The notes: a model not told the origin generated them from the letters alone. Positions 13,857-27,085 are shown, numbered from the stretch's first letter. The stretch is DNA of 64,000 nt from Brachynemurus nebulosus (GCA_035578155.1 JAPWDM010000005.1:32294108-32358107), one strand, 5' to 3'. Made by a program: numbers and translations.

Positions 13857-14639
13857 ATTTAACAGAATAAAATTTTATTTTTCGAAGAGCTGGCTAAAAG
13901 TTTTGTATCGGACTACTTGAAAAAGTCGCCAACTTATCATATTTCTGCAAAAATAAATTTTATTATTTAGAGAAATACATTTAAATTCTGAAACTTTTAT
14001 TACAACATAAAGCTAATATTTCCTCTTTTTCAAAACAAATTTATTTTTGTTTTATTGTTTACAAGCAGATATGTGAAAATATTATTTTTAAATTTAATTA
14101 GGTAGGTATTAGTTTTTAGGGTTTCCTACCTTAAAAAGTAAAATGGCACACTTTTAAGATCACTCTCGTGTCTGTCCATCCGTCTGTCACAAAGGTTTTC
14201 CTCAAAAACTATTTAACGTAGGAATTCAAATTTGGTATAATGTTAGGTTTTGATGACGCGCACATATGTCACTAGTCAAAATCGTGTTTGGTCCAAAAAA
14301 AAGGATTTAATTAATATCATGTGAGGTATCACTTAAAAAAACTATCTTCAAGGATAAAAGCTGAATTTTTAGAATGGAAATTTGCCAAAAAGGATAGAAT
14401 TCTACCACTTTTCCCCGCCACAAATACATATAATCCTTTAATATAATTTATAGTATATCGACAGCAAGTATTTTACTCTTGTATTATGTTTTAGAGTTTT
14501 AGACGCTAAAAAGTCTCTAATTAACACCTAGCTTTTTAAAACAGTACAAGGAAAAGTTCGTCCTACTTATGTATATTATAGGTAGTTATGTAATTTTAAA
14601 ATTATAATACTCATGCTTTATACTACTAATGTATTTTTC
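13530..14639. other. No gene seen; one (TA)n array
   Basis: AT-rich sequence with a TA array at 13804-13852. No paired TIRs or coding exons were recognised. Confidence 0.55.
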
Positions 14640-14731
14640 GTACGATCGTGTATTTTCATGCATTTACCGATGCTGTTGACAATGCTGGTAAGTCACATTT
14701 CCCGAACGTTTGTTTATATCCATAGAAACCA
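14640..14731. repeat. Repeat F tail, inverted copy interrupted by an A element
   Basis: It contains GTATTTTCATGCATTTACCG, TTGACAATGCTGGTAAG and CCCGAACGTTTGTTTATATC. This is inverted relative to 17470-17575 and 18322-18420. The F sequence stops at GAAACCAAAA and resumes at 16067 (AATAACAGTGCGG), so the intervening block is an insertion. Confidence 0.8.
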
Positions 14732-15220
14732 AAATACCCCTGTCGCAGCATCCTGCATAACATAGCGAATTTCCATTTACAAAAGTACGTTTTTCTCGGA
14801 AACTAGTTGATATAGAGTAATTGTAAATAAAAAACCTTTTTTATGTGATTTTTCCGCCTCATTCCGCCAAACTTTTTTAACGAAAAATGCCCAAAAAACC
14901 GTAAACATTTTCACGAAATTTCTTAATAATAAAATGTTTCGTTCTTGAGTTATCGTGCGGACACATTTATATATATGTTTACTAAGTGTCCGCACGATAA
15001 CTCAAGAACGAAACATTTTATTTTTAAGAAATTTCGTGAAAACGTTTACGGTGTTTTGGACATTTTTCGTGAAAAAAATTTGGCGGAATGAGGCGGAAAA
15101 ATCACATAAAGAAGGTTTTCTTTATTTACAATTACACTATATCAACTAGTTTCCGAGAAAAACGTACTTTTGTATATGGAAATTCGCTATGTTATGCAGG
15201 ATGCTGCGACAGGGGTATTC
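14731..15220. repeat. Near-perfect 490-bp palindrome made of two family A 3' ends
   Basis: Left arm: TACCCCTGTCGCAGCATCCT onward to GTTCTTGAGTTATCGTGCGG. The right arm is its inverse from CCGCACGATAACTCAAGAAC to GATGCTGCGACAGGGGTA. The centre is a short AT-rich spacer (ACATTTATATATATGTTTAC) near 14965-14990. Confidence 0.9.
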
Positions 15221-15851
15221 TCTTTATTTATGCTTCAAATTCTACAACTCTGTCGAATTTCATCAACCTAAGATTGTTAGAAGTGCTTTATATTTTTGAT
15301 GATAAGTGGATAGTCAATATATCACTCAATGACAAAATTGCCGTTTTTTGAGGTATTCAGGCTTGAAAAGAATAAGTCATTAACGTATATAAATTGAAGA
15401 TTTGTTTTAGTTTCAGAATAAATCAATTTGGCACCAACAAACTCAAAAATCATTTTATTTAAAAGCAATATTTTAAACAAATATGAGTCTCCACCCACCG
15501 CCGGAGGTTTCTAGAACCGCCCTGGTAATGGATGGTGGGTCCAGAACTTGTTTTCTTATTTTCTCAAAAACTAGCTAACCTAGAATAATAGTTCAAAAAC
15601 CTTTTTTATGTGATTTTTTTCCGTCTTTGCAATTGTGTAAAAAAATGTGGCGAAAACTTTTAAATTATAGCAAATTTTGGCAAAAAACTAATTTTTTGCA
15701 AGAACAAAAACCATGTTCCTGGCATCCGACGTGCTTGGCTGAAGAACTCATCCAAGATTTTTGGACTTTCAATGTTGTCACAAAATTTCGTAAGGCTAGC
15801 AGTTTTTCCTGAAGAGCTATCGTGCTGATACATATATACATACATAAACCT

Positions 15852-15935
<84 letters not shown>

Positions 15936-16066
15936 TTTAGTGAATATTATTTTTGGGTTCTAGGGGCCTCAAAACAAATTAACAAATTTCTGCCATAGTC
16001 GCGGGCTGAACTTCCACCATGAGCAAGGCTGGAATAGCGAGTTTCCATTCTGGAAATTCGCTAAAA
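14731..16066 (-). mobile_element. Helentron-like family A, complete copy with palindromic 3' part
   Basis: On the minus strand it runs from TTTTAGCGAATTTCC at 16066 to GACAGGGGTATTTT at 14731. The insertion lies in the T run of an F repeat, whose empty form is CACTGTTATTTTTTGG at 17466 and 18318. The 5' end has a hairpin around AGAATGG. (TA)n (15864-15932) begins about 134 bp inside. The 3' 490 bp (14731-15220) is a near-perfect palindrome of two 3' ends. No coding capacity was recognised. Confidence 0.78.
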
Positions 16067-16068
16067 TA

Positions 16069-17478
16069 ACAGTGCGGTAAGTGAAATAGATGCGTGGTAA
16101 GTGAATAGGAGTGTGGTAAGTGAAATTAGCTCAAAAATGATTGTATTTATTTATTTATATTGAAATTAAAAGTACAATTTGAACAATTAGGAAAATAAAT
16201 CGATTAATATTAAAATTTGCACTAGTTTGCACATTATTATTATTATTGTTGTTGGCATTAATCTTCTTATTTTATTGACATTTGAAAACGTCGTTCAATC
16301 ATTAAAATTTTCTGTGGTTTTCGTAATCTTCCTTTCATTTTACGAGAATAAATTTGCAACCAAAAATAAAATGCTTCATCAATTTCATTATTCTCACTAA
16401 TATTATAGTTTAACAAACTATTTTCCTCCTTTTTTAATAGAAAATTCAAAAAAAAACATTCACGCCAGTGAAATATTGACACTTAATTTTTTATTGACAA
16501 ATATAGTTGTCAATTGTCACTACAAAGATTCGTATTAGTTGTTATGAATATTTATAATATTTATTCATGGCATTCTATGTCATAACATAGAAATATAAAA
16601 TTCACCTATATTATCCGAATTTTATTTTTTATTTAACATATTTTTATTCTTTAATTATTTTAAATCGATCGTGCAAAAAATATTATACAATACACGATGC
16701 GTTAAGTGCATTTACTGATCTCGAAAATTACAAAAATGTAATAGTATTTTACAATATAAGTTCGATAAGTTGCTTTTACTGATAGAGAAAATGTTGCAAT
16801 TGAGCAATTTTCGAGATCAGTAAATGCACTTAACGCATCGTGTATTGTATAATATTTTTTGCACGATCGATTTAAAATAATTAAAGAGTAAAAATATATT
16901 AAATAAAAAATAAAATTCACATAATATAGATGAAATTTATATTTCTATATTATGACATAGAATGCCATGAATATAAATATTATAAATATTTATAGCAACC
17001 GCAACTAATACGAATTTTTATAGTGACAATTGACAACTATATTTGTAAATAAAAAATTAAGTGTCAATATTTCATTGGCGTGAGTATTTCTTTTGAATTT
17101 TCTAGTAAAAAATTGAGGAAAACAGTTTGTTAAACTATAATATTAGTGAGAATAATAAAGTTGATGAAGTATTTTATTTTTGGCTGCAAATTTATTCTCG
17201 TAAAATGAAAGGAAGATTATGAAAATCACAGAAAATTTTAATGATTGAACGACCTTTTGAAATGTCAATAAAATATGAGGACTAATGCCAACAATAATAA
17301 TAATAATGTGCAAACTAGTGAAAATTTTCATATTAATCGATTTATTTTCCTAATTGTTCAAATTGTACTTTTAATTTCAATATAAATAAATAATTACAAT
17401 CATTTTTGAGCTAAAATCACTTACCACACTCCTATTCACTTACCACGCATCTATTTCACTTACTGCACTGTTATTTTT
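16069..17478. repeat. Repeat F: large inverted repeat with arms of about 670 bp
   Basis: The arm at 16069-16738 (GTGCGGTAAGTGAAATAGAT ... TTAAGTGCATTTACTGATCT) is inverted at 16810-17478. The roughly 70-bp centre includes TAGAGAAAATGTTGCAATTG. A minus-strand open reading in the left arm (FYFWLQIYSRKMKGRLRKP) is recognisable but interrupted in the right arm; no family was assigned. Confidence 0.88.
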
Positions 17479-18420
17479 TGGTTTCCATGGATATAAACGA
17501 ACGTTCGGGAAATGTAACTTACCAGCATTGTCAACAGCATCGGTAAATGCATGAAAATACACGATCGTGCAAAATAGTATTTTACAATATAAGTTCGGTA
17601 AGTTGCGTTTACTGATCGAGAAAATGTTGCAAAAACGAGACCCCCAGGGTCGAGTTTTTGCAATTTTCGAGATCTGTAAATGCACTTAACGCATCGTGTA
17701 TTGTATAATATTTTTTGCACGATCGATTTAAAATAATTACAGAATAAAAATATGTTAAATAAAAAATAAATTTCGGATAATATAGGTGAAATTTATATTT
17801 CTATGTTATGGCATAGAATGCCATGAATAAATATTATAAATATTCATAACAACTAATCCGAATCTCTGTAGTGACAATTGACAACTATATTTGTAAATAA
17901 AAAATTAAGTGTCAATATTTCACTGGCATGAATATCTTTTTTGAATTTTCTATTAAAAAAATTGACGAAAATAGTTTATTAAACTATAATATTAGTGAGA
18001 ATAATGAAATTGATGAAGCATTTTATTTTTGGCTGCAAATTTATTCTCGTAAAATGAAAAGAAGATTATGAAAACCACAGAAAATTTTAATGATTGAACG
18101 ACCTTTTGAAATATCAATAAAAATAAGAAGATTAATGTCAACAATAATAATAATAATGTGCAAACTAGTGAAAATTTTCATAATAATCGATATATTTTCC
18201 CAATTGTTCAAATTGTACTTTTAATTTCAATATAAATAAATAATTACAATCATTTTTAAGATAATTTCACTTACCACACTCCTATTCACTTACCACGCAT
18301 CTATTTCACTTACCGCACTGTTATTTTTTGGTTTCCATGGATATAAAAAAAACATTCGGGAAATGTAACTTACCAGCATTGTCAACAGCATCGGTAAATG
18401 CATGAAAATACACGATCGTG
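17479..18420. repeat. Repeat F: second unit and tails in direct orientation
   Basis: A tail (GTTTCCATGGATATAAACGA ... GAAAATACACGATCGTGCA) at 17479-17575 is followed by another copy of the unit to 18330 and a second tail to 18420. The two direct units are about 850 bp apart and closely similar. Unit ends carry CACTTACCACACTCCTATT and ACTTACCACGCATCTATTTC. Confidence 0.85.
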
Positions 18421-18430
18421 CAAAAAATAC

Positions 18431-19092
18431 TATTATAAAATACATTAAATAGTTTATAATATAGGTATTAAATAATAAAAGAACGGGATTTTTCTTAATT
18501 ACACAGCAATAAATATCAAATTTGGGCAAAAAATCCATACCATCAACAAAATAAAACATTATTATTTTTAATAAGTTTATCTCCTACCCAGTTATTATGG
18601 TTAACTGTTGCCGTTAGCGTATTCGACTCTTTAACTAATTTCAACATTCTTTAGGCAATTATCTCATTGTCTCTGGTGTCTATAACTTTTGATGAATGAA
18701 AATTATTCAGTATTACACAATCAATACATACGTAATCAACGATATAAGGAATTAGACAAGTTTCTAAAGTAGAAGATGCCGCAGCTGTTATAGCAAATTT
18801 TCGAAAGAAAATTTTAGCTGTTTTGAAATTCTAGTGATTTATATACATAATACACATAAATATACATTTTTTGTGTGTCCGTAAGAAAGTGTTATGAGGG
18901 GCGACCAATGGCCTTTTTCTGAATATCTATTTTACACTAAAAAGTGTTAAAATGTAAGAAAGCAACAAGAAAACAAAAAAATTATTTTTTTAGTACCAAA
19001 TTTAAAATTATTTCTTATTGTAAGTAAACAAAAAAACTAAACGTAAATAAGAGATTTAAAATTTTATATCTGTAAAGAAAGATATTTACCAG
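18431..19092. other. No gene seen
   Basis: AT-rich DNA between repeat F and a family B element. No exon or repeat end was recognised. Confidence 0.55.
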
Positions 19093-19219
19093 TTTTTAGT
19101 CGAATTTTCTCCGAAAAATTAGACTTATACAGTCTATACGATAAGAGCTGCGAGAGGCGAGAGTAGGGGCGCTATCCGTTTTCGGACCCGTAGAACACGA
19201 ATATGTAGAAAAAAAAATG

Positions 19220-19278
<59 letters not shown>

Positions 19279-21295
19279 CCCGCCACCTTTTAATTTGTGT
19301 AGGGCCCCCCTATGGAAGTTAAGAGATGAAATTTGGTGAATGGGGCTCATTTTCGAGGCACCTCATACTATCAAAGTGGGGTCAAATTTTGGGCAAATTT
19401 TTTTTCTGATCCGACCTTTAAGGGGGTGGTGGGGGGCGGAAAAGCAATAAAACTTTTTCAAACCGGTTTTAAATAATGTTTCGGTCAATTATCTACAACA
19501 TATCCAAAATTCAGCTTCCTAGGATGATATGGTGGGAGTAGAGGGGGGAAAAACGATTTTCGCTGGATCTAACAGGCCCCCAGCCCCCCAGAATTAACGT
19601 AGAGGGTTGAAATTTGGTGTGTTGATAAAGTTCGTACCTAGGTTGTGCTTTTTGGAGGTTTTAATATTTTACCCCCACCCCCCTCATTTTTAAGCTACAA
19701 TTTCATGCATTTTCGACGTTTTCGAAGTTTGTACCACTCGCACAGGTCACCCGAATAAACCTAGAGGGCTGAAATTATGTATTCGGATTGAGTTAGTATC
19801 AAGGGGGTGCCTTTTGGGGGTCTCGACTTTTAACCCCTACCCCCACCATTTTTATACCCAAAAGAACATGATTTTTCTTGTTTTTTAACAGTTTCGTTCG
19901 GGTCAAAATCTCCCCAAATAAACCTAGAGGGCTGAAATTTGGTGTACAGGTTAAGCTAATAGCCAGACACTGTTTTTTGGAGGTTTCAACTTTTAACCCT
20001 TACCCCCAAGATTTTTACGCCAATATTTCCTTAATTTTTTTGCTTGTTTTCTAACACGTCTAGAGACTCCATAAGGAAACCTAGAGGGCTGAAACTTTGT
20101 ACGTGTATTCAGTTAGTATCCAGCTAGTACCTTGTAGGGAGTCCACATCACTTTTCCCCCCACTTCTCCCATTTTTACAACGGAATTGAATGCTATTGTT
20201 AAATGTGTTTTAATAGTTATTTTCGATACATATGCGTAAAGAGAGGTATTCTAGTAGGCTTAAATTCGGGCACGAGTCTAAGGGACTGACGTATACACAA
20301 CGAGATCGAGTGCGTAAGCGCACGAGATCTCGTTGTGTATACGTCAGTCCCTTTAGCGAGTGCCCGAATTTAAGCCTACCGAATACCTCTCTTTACGCAT
20401 ACGTATCGAACATAATTTTTTATAACGACGGCTTCTAAAGTTTAATAGAGAGAAAAAGATTAATTATTTTTACGCAATTTTTATTAATTTGTAGAACGTT
20501 GTTGTTTTTGTTATTAATTTGTTGATCGTTTCCATGTTAATTTGAATATGATTATCATTGATAAATGAATATCATTATTTTATCGCATAGTTTTAGCTAC
20601 TTTCACGCACACTTGTACTTTCGCGCACAGTTAGTGTCATTTGTTTTACAATGATATAAAAAACTGCTCTTTACGCCCACTACACAACGCTCGAATATTG
20701 AACTTTAGAAGCAGGTGTTATAAAAAAGCATTATGTTTATTCTAAATACAAGTAGGCGAATAGTAATTTTAAGAAATTTAAAAAAAAGTGAACTTACTTT
20801 TATGACAAATGAAATACATACATATTAAGTAATTTAAAAATGTTATTAAAGTCACTGTTTATTTATAAATTAGGAATTTTGAATTTTTAGTATTTATAAA
20901 ATAGAAATTTTGGATTTTTTTGGAAAGAAAAAATATCTTTATAAAGGCCTTCCAGTTTACTATTTAAGGTCCTTTTTTAATATTTAAAACTAAAACATAA
21001 AGGCAATTAGCGGATAAACATGGGCAGGAATGTCCTCGTACGAATTGTGTTGGCTTTTTTTCTGCTACCTGTTTTCGGCACAAAATTGAAATTTACTGAG
21101 ATACAGCCCTTAAATACTTAAAACCTTTTTTTAAAGCCTCGATCAGCCGAACACTCATCACCAGTTTTGAAACCAACAAAATGACAATTCGGTTGTAGAC
21201 TTTCAATCACATTTCGCTTGTAGACATTCAATACCGAAGATGAAGGGGAAAATTCGACTACCGTGATGGGGCCCCGCTGCTCACGGTGTTTTTTT
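19093..21295 (+). mobile_element. Helentron-like family B, copy I (interrupted by a 510-bp insert)
   Basis: The 5' end is TTTTTAGTCGAATTTTC and (TA)n (19224-19275) starts about 131 bp inside. About five diverged 160-bp tandem units follow, each with a form of TAGAGGGCTGAAAT. Near the 3' end GAAAATTCGACTA, the inverse of the 5' terminus, precedes the hairpin CCGTGA...TCACGG and a T run. The insert at 20213-20726, absent from copies at 28870 and 36163, contains a 188-bp palindrome. No helicase or Rep protein is encoded, so it is non-autonomous. Confidence 0.78.
20222..20412. repeat. Near-perfect palindrome of about 188 bp
   Basis: The left arm runs from TCGATACATATGCGTAAAG through GGGACTGACGTATACACAAC and GAGATC. 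The right arm is its inverse, GATCTCGTTGTGTATACGTC to CTTTACGCATACGTATCGA. The loop is about TGCGTAAGCGCA. It lies inside the insert that splits B copy I. Confidence 0.92.
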
Positions 21296-22386
21296 CTTAT
21301 ATTTACCACTGCTGATTTTATTCTAGTTACTAAATATGAAATTTTATTACCATATAATTGAATCATATTTAAACTTGACTCGTTTAAGTGAGAAATTTTT
21401 TAACTTCCTTTTTATGTCAACTTTACTTTTTCCTTTTAATGTAATAATAATAAAATGTTTACTACTGTTTACTCAACCACCTAAGAAAAAAATAAAGATG
21501 GACTATAAATAATCCATAATATTTCTTAAAATCCTTTATACTAACAATAAAATTCAATTTTTTAAGAACTTGTGGTAAATCCCTTCGAAACTATAGAAAA
21601 ACATCGAAATACTTCAGTATAAATGTGTTTATTTATGTATATAATATTTATTTATTCATTAATTTTAATTTTATATAAAGTGTCTGTACCTACCTAGAAT
21701 TGAAAAGCAAATAAGAAATAGGCGAAAAAGCAAAATTTATTTATAAGTGCGATTCTTCATTGAGAATGTACAAATATAAATGAATAAATTATAATAAATA
21801 AATAAATGAATAAAATAAATGCACAATGAAAGAAGAAACAAAAAACAAAACACTAGCGTTAGCACTTAGGTGTAGGTACGAGCATGAAACAATTGAAAAA
21901 CAGTTCTTGAAAATGTTTTATTCAATTGTTCATATTTTGTTTCCTTTGTGACATATAAATAAATTTAAAATTCAAACCGGTTTTTATGAAAATTAAACAA
22001 AATAAATATACCTAAATATGAAAGTTAAATTGTTTGAAAAACATTTTTCTGGAGTGATAAATCTATGATCAAGTTAGTAACAGATGCGTGGTCCAGTCCA
22101 ATCCCAATACTATTCAGATAATATTTTATCGAAGCGATATCAGATTTGTTACGACTTGTACCGATAGTGTGAACATTTTTTTGATTCCACTTCAGTCTAT
22201 TAGCACTCAGTTATTATGCGAGTGGCACTGTAAAGTGGTTGGAGAACGAATAGTGATGTGAACACAACAAGATTTTACTGGAGCGAAACTGGACCCGTAG
22301 TGTAACGAGAGCGGCCCTATAATGTAGATCGAGGCTAATCGTTTGACAATTGAATGTTACTCGATCGAAGATTAGACTGAATCTAA
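21296..22386. other. No gene seen
   Basis: AT-rich sequence between a B element and a Harbinger-like MITE. Only short, family-less open frames are present. Confidence 0.55.
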
Positions 22387-23196
22387 GGCCCGCCACACAC
22401 GTACAGTTTCAACTGACAGTTTGAACTGAACAGTTCAACTATACAGTTTAAATTTAAACTCTACATGTGTGGGTATTTCAGTCTCAGTTCAACGCAACTG
22501 TACAGTTAAACTAAGACGAATGAAATTTTAATTTTTTAAACTGAAAAGTTCAACTGATTGTTGCCTGTGTGGGGGTTCAACTGTACAGTTCTCAGTTCAT
22601 TTTGTGTCAGGAGCATAGACCAATGAACACTATTATTATTATATTACTAGACAAAGCGTAAAGCCAGTTTGTAGGCATTTTTCTTGTGGCAGGTAACGGG
22701 GTGAGACAGGTGTGATTTAAGGAATATAATATATTGTCCACTTTTCCGCAAATGGAGCTATAATTAAAACGAATACCACTCTTTTTCTTTCAAAATTTTG
22801 CAGTTTCTTCTGAAGAAAGTAAATTTGATTTGCAATATTATATTTTGACAATAATTATTTGAAAACGTTGCTACAAATACCACAGGTTATCGCATTGATT
22901 ACTACATTACAGAATACTATTAAGTTGTATACGGGTCGTATCTGGCTGCTTCATTTATAAATTTATTGAGTGAGTTTATAGGATATACAGAAGTGCGTTT
23001 GATTTTTTTTTTAACAATATAATTTTCGTGGAATCAGAGATGTTGCTAGGTGAAATTGTCTTGCTGTTTCCAATCCATTGTAAAAACTGAAGGATTGAAC
23101 TGTACGTGTGTGTGTTCCTACACTGTACCGTGTCAGCTGACAGTTTTATCTGTTCAGTTCAAACTGTCAGTTGAAACTGTACGTGTGTGGCGGGCC
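22387..23196. mobile_element. Harbinger-like MITE with TAA duplication
   Basis: Nearly identical inverted ends of about 48 bp start GGCCCGCCACACACGTAC and include TTTCAACTGACAG. TAA flanks both sides (22384-22386 and 23197-23199). Several CAGTTCAACT motifs fill the subterminal regions. At 810 bp with no transposase it is a non-autonomous PIF/Harbinger-type element. Confidence 0.85.
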
Positions 23197-23199
23197 TAA

Positions 23200-23942
23200 C
23201 TGTAATATTTTGTTAAAATTTACATATATCGATTTTTTTTCTCGATATCTACAACTAGCAATAAATATTCAACTTTTATAAAATATAACACCGTCCTTTT
23301 TTGCATAGATTCGTCACTGATTATACAATATGTTTGTGTACACCAGCTTATTTAATTATTTCGTAGAACGTGTATAATTCTATTATATTTTGAATGAGGA
23401 ATGAAGAAAGCACCTAGAAAATTTTAAATCTACTTACGTTGGCAATGTTTGATTTGAGGAAAACACGTAAACAGGTTGGTATTAGTGAACTATAGATACT
23501 GGTATAATAGTTTTCCCAAATGATTGAATTTTAGAAGACAACAACAAATTATTATTAGATTTAATGTTTGTTAATCGGTTTAACTTTCTGCTTGCAAACT
23601 TCAGGTTATTTCATTTACATAAAATTATATCAGTAGGACGTTGTTTGAATACCAGTTTATTCGATACGTGTTTAAAACTGGAATTTTACCAGTCTTTTAA
23701 AAGGTGTCCCTAATAAAATTTCCAACATAGGGAATTTATAAACGATAAAAATAAAGTTTCTGTTTTACATTTCCCAAATTCTACGTAGTGGTAAGAACTA
23801 TTAGTATTCTAATAGCACTTTTTACGTAAAATTGAAAAATTTTCTCATAATTTTTTTTTATAACTGTCCGTTCTCCAGTTACGATTCCGAAATTTTTGTT
23901 TTCTTATGATACGTCAAATCGATTTTGGTACAGTTTCATGCC
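23200..23942. other. No gene seen
   Basis: AT-rich sequence with no recognisable repeat ends or exons. Confidence 0.5.
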
Positions 23943-24066
23943 TTTTAGCGAATTTCCAGAATGGAAATTCAGCTATTACAGTAGGTCTCATGACGCGACT
24001 TGAGCCCGGGACTATGGCAGAAATTTGTTTTGAGGTCCCTAGAAACCGAAAATAATATTCACTAAA

Positions 24067-24160
<94 letters not shown>

Positions 24161-24506
24161 TTATGTATTTATGTATCAGCACGATAACTCTCGAACGAAA
24201 TGTCCTAGGGTTACGAAATTTGGTGACAACGTTGGAAGTCCAAAAATCTTGGATGAGTTCTTCAGCCAGACACGTCGGATGCCAGGAACATGGTGTTTGT
24301 TCTTGCAAAAAATTAGTTTTTTGCCAAAATTTCCACTTATTCAAAAATTTTTGCCAAATTTTTTTACACCATTTAAAAGAGGAGAAAAAGTTACATAAAA
24401 AAGCTCTTTAAACTATTATTCTATGTCAACTAGTTTCCGAGAAAAACTAATTTTTATAAACGGAAATTCGCTATGTTATGCAGGATGCTGCGACAGGGGT
24501 ATTTTT
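23943..24506 (+). mobile_element. Helentron-like family A, complete short copy
   Basis: The 5' end is TTTTAGCGAATTTCC followed by its hairpin partner GGAAATTCAGC. (TA)n at 24070-24148 begins 127 bp inside. Then come GATAACTCTCGAACGAAATG and CAGACACGTCGGATGCCAGG. The 3' end has the inverse subterminal repeat GGAAATTCGCTA, hairpin GCAGGATGCTGC and GACAGGGGTATTTT. At 564 bp it is the clearest full-length example of the family. Confidence 0.8.
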
Positions 24507-27085
24507 CTTTTCTATCAATATTATATCATACATCATATCTATCTTAGAAAATAGTCTGGAAAACTTAAAAAAACTTGTATGTTGAAAATTTTTTTGAGTG
24601 CTATTAAAATGTGCATAAATAAGAGTAAAAAAATTTTTGAAAAGAGAAAAGAAATGTGAAATAGGAAAAAAAGCCTAACTTACCTTCGCTCTTGGCATAC
24701 GTATATTTTCTTAAATATATATTTTTTGTTATAGTTCTTAGAATTTGTGAAAAAAATTTAGAAATTTTTTTTGCCCGCCACTTATGGAAAATAAAGAAGA
24801 AAAAAATGGAGGTTTCGTTCACTGAGTCAAATTTACTTCAGGGCACAAAATTTACACTTACGCCTCTGGACTTCCTGCCTACTCACTGAATCGGCCACTG
24901 TATAAAAGCTGGTATTTTCATGTTTAAAAAAAGGAAAAATATAAAAATACTTTTTGTCATACTTGTTTTTTCTCTTCTTGTCTATAATGTCTACGTTGTT
25001 CAAAAGATAATAAATCGATCGAAACCAACACATCTAAGCTATATTCCTGTAAATAATATCTTTATGACTATTAATCTATTTCTAACTTGTAAGATAAATA
25101 TCTTTTCTTGTTAGAACTTTTCTACGTTTGCGTCAATCTTTAGTTATCTGTCTATTTGATGAAAAACGATCTAAAGGAAGCTTGCAAAATATATTTTATC
25201 GACGAAAAAAATAATTTTTTTGTTTTTTCAAATACGTTATTGACAGAACCAAACATATCGAGTGACATTAACACAAAAATGTCGTTATAATTCTATTAGT
25301 TATAATTTATCAATGTCCAGTGTTCATGCTTAACGCCCCATAAAACACATAAATTTTTATAAATTTTCAAGTTTTTGATCGTCTCAACTGCACTTCGCAA
25401 AATTTCCGCCACCTGGGAGTGTACTTTGTTCTCTTTACAAAGTCTCTCTTAAGAAAATATTATCCTTAACGTAAATGTAATTGGTAGACTGTTTTCTGTA
25501 ACCATTAAATCTACTTAATGGCTGGCCAAAAATGAGTCTAACCTTCCTTATTGAAACGAAAACTAATAAGTTTGATGTAGTCATTATGTTACATATTTTT
25601 ACAAAAACGGGGTCTTTTTGAAGACTTGATCTTTTATTTTATGGGCACTAAAAATGATAAAGCTTAGGCTAAGCCATCAAAAAATTTTTACTAAGACCAG
25701 TTACTATAATTTCCCTATATTATATTACGTTCCATTAAATATACCTTAATATTTTATCATGTTTACACGTACACTTATGTAAAATTTAATTCAGACACCA
25801 ACATCAAGTAGATATATATGGAACATATAAAGTTGTTGAAACGTAGGTGAAAATAAAGGGGAAATAACAAACCAATGACGGTAGTATGATCGAAATATCG
25901 GAAGTGGTAATACCTTTTGATGTATGCATGCGCCCTCGTACACCAGATAGATAGGGTACAAGTTTGACGACAACAGACAATGTTGGACTGGGTAGTAATA
26001 GGAAAAGTGAAATGTTGTTAACACCATCCCCACCCCAAAGAGTTAACACTATCCCCACCCCAAATAGGTGAGTTATTGCGATACGAATTCGAATTTCTCG
26101 AAAGCAACATTATTATGCAGACACGGATGCGGATTTTTGTTTAAGGATATAATATAGAGTACTTCTGATTTTTGTTACATTATTAGATATCGGAGTATGG
26201 GAAAAAATTTTTTTACTGCCAAGGAAGTTCGTTATATGAGTTACAGAACAATTGTCCAAAAAAAACAGGTGTCGAAATTCGAAATTGCTGGCTGCACAAA
26301 ATTCACTCTGGTTTTGTTCTACATTTTTTCGCATTATGAGATGTTATAAAATATATTTAAAATAAAAAGAATATTAATTAAAAGACGACCTATCTATCGT
26401 AAGTGATACTATATAAAGCATAATTTTTACCTTTTTAATTTTTGTGGGCTCACACCAAGCAGTGAGAGACGGGGATACAGCGAGTCTTAATATACAGTAA
26501 TTCTGCCTGATTAACTTGGCTCATCAGATTTTTACAAAATTTCAGAAGTATTTAAGTAGTCGATTCAAGTAATTTTTTTCAAAAATATCCTTATATATCT
26601 TTATGTCTTATCTGTATATTAGCAATTTATTTGATGCAGCAGCAACTAGCTTTTTTATTTTGATAAAATGAATTTCGTTTAAGAAACCTCATAAGCAAAT
26701 CTGTTTGGTTGAGTTTTATAAAAATATTGGCTGATCATTTACTTATTACCTCATCTGTGTTTTAAGTTGCAAAATTCCGCAAACGCATTCACATCCGTTC
26801 AAAATTATGCAGATGCGGATGTAAATATCTGCAACGACCCTGGTACTAACCGAGGGTGACGTATGTGCATATTATTTACTCACGTTACATTGACTATGGG
26901 GAATGTGAGGGAGCATCGATAGATGTTTATTATGCATAGAATATGTAGTATTACATATATATGTAGTATTACATGTGTTGTAGAGATAAACTAGCTTCTA
27001 GCTATCGAGAATTGTGATGAGATATACCCCAACACTCGTAAAAGTAGTCTTCAATAATCGAGAGATACTCTGTATGTATTATTAA
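24507..27085. other. Intergenic DNA, no gene seen
   Basis: No supported exons. A short tandem duplication with CTATCCCCACCCCAAA lies at 26015-26066. Sequence around 26770-26842 (CAGATGCGGATGTAAATATC ... CGACCCTGG) looks like one end of a motif-filled hAT-like repeat, but no partner end was identified. Confidence 0.5.
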
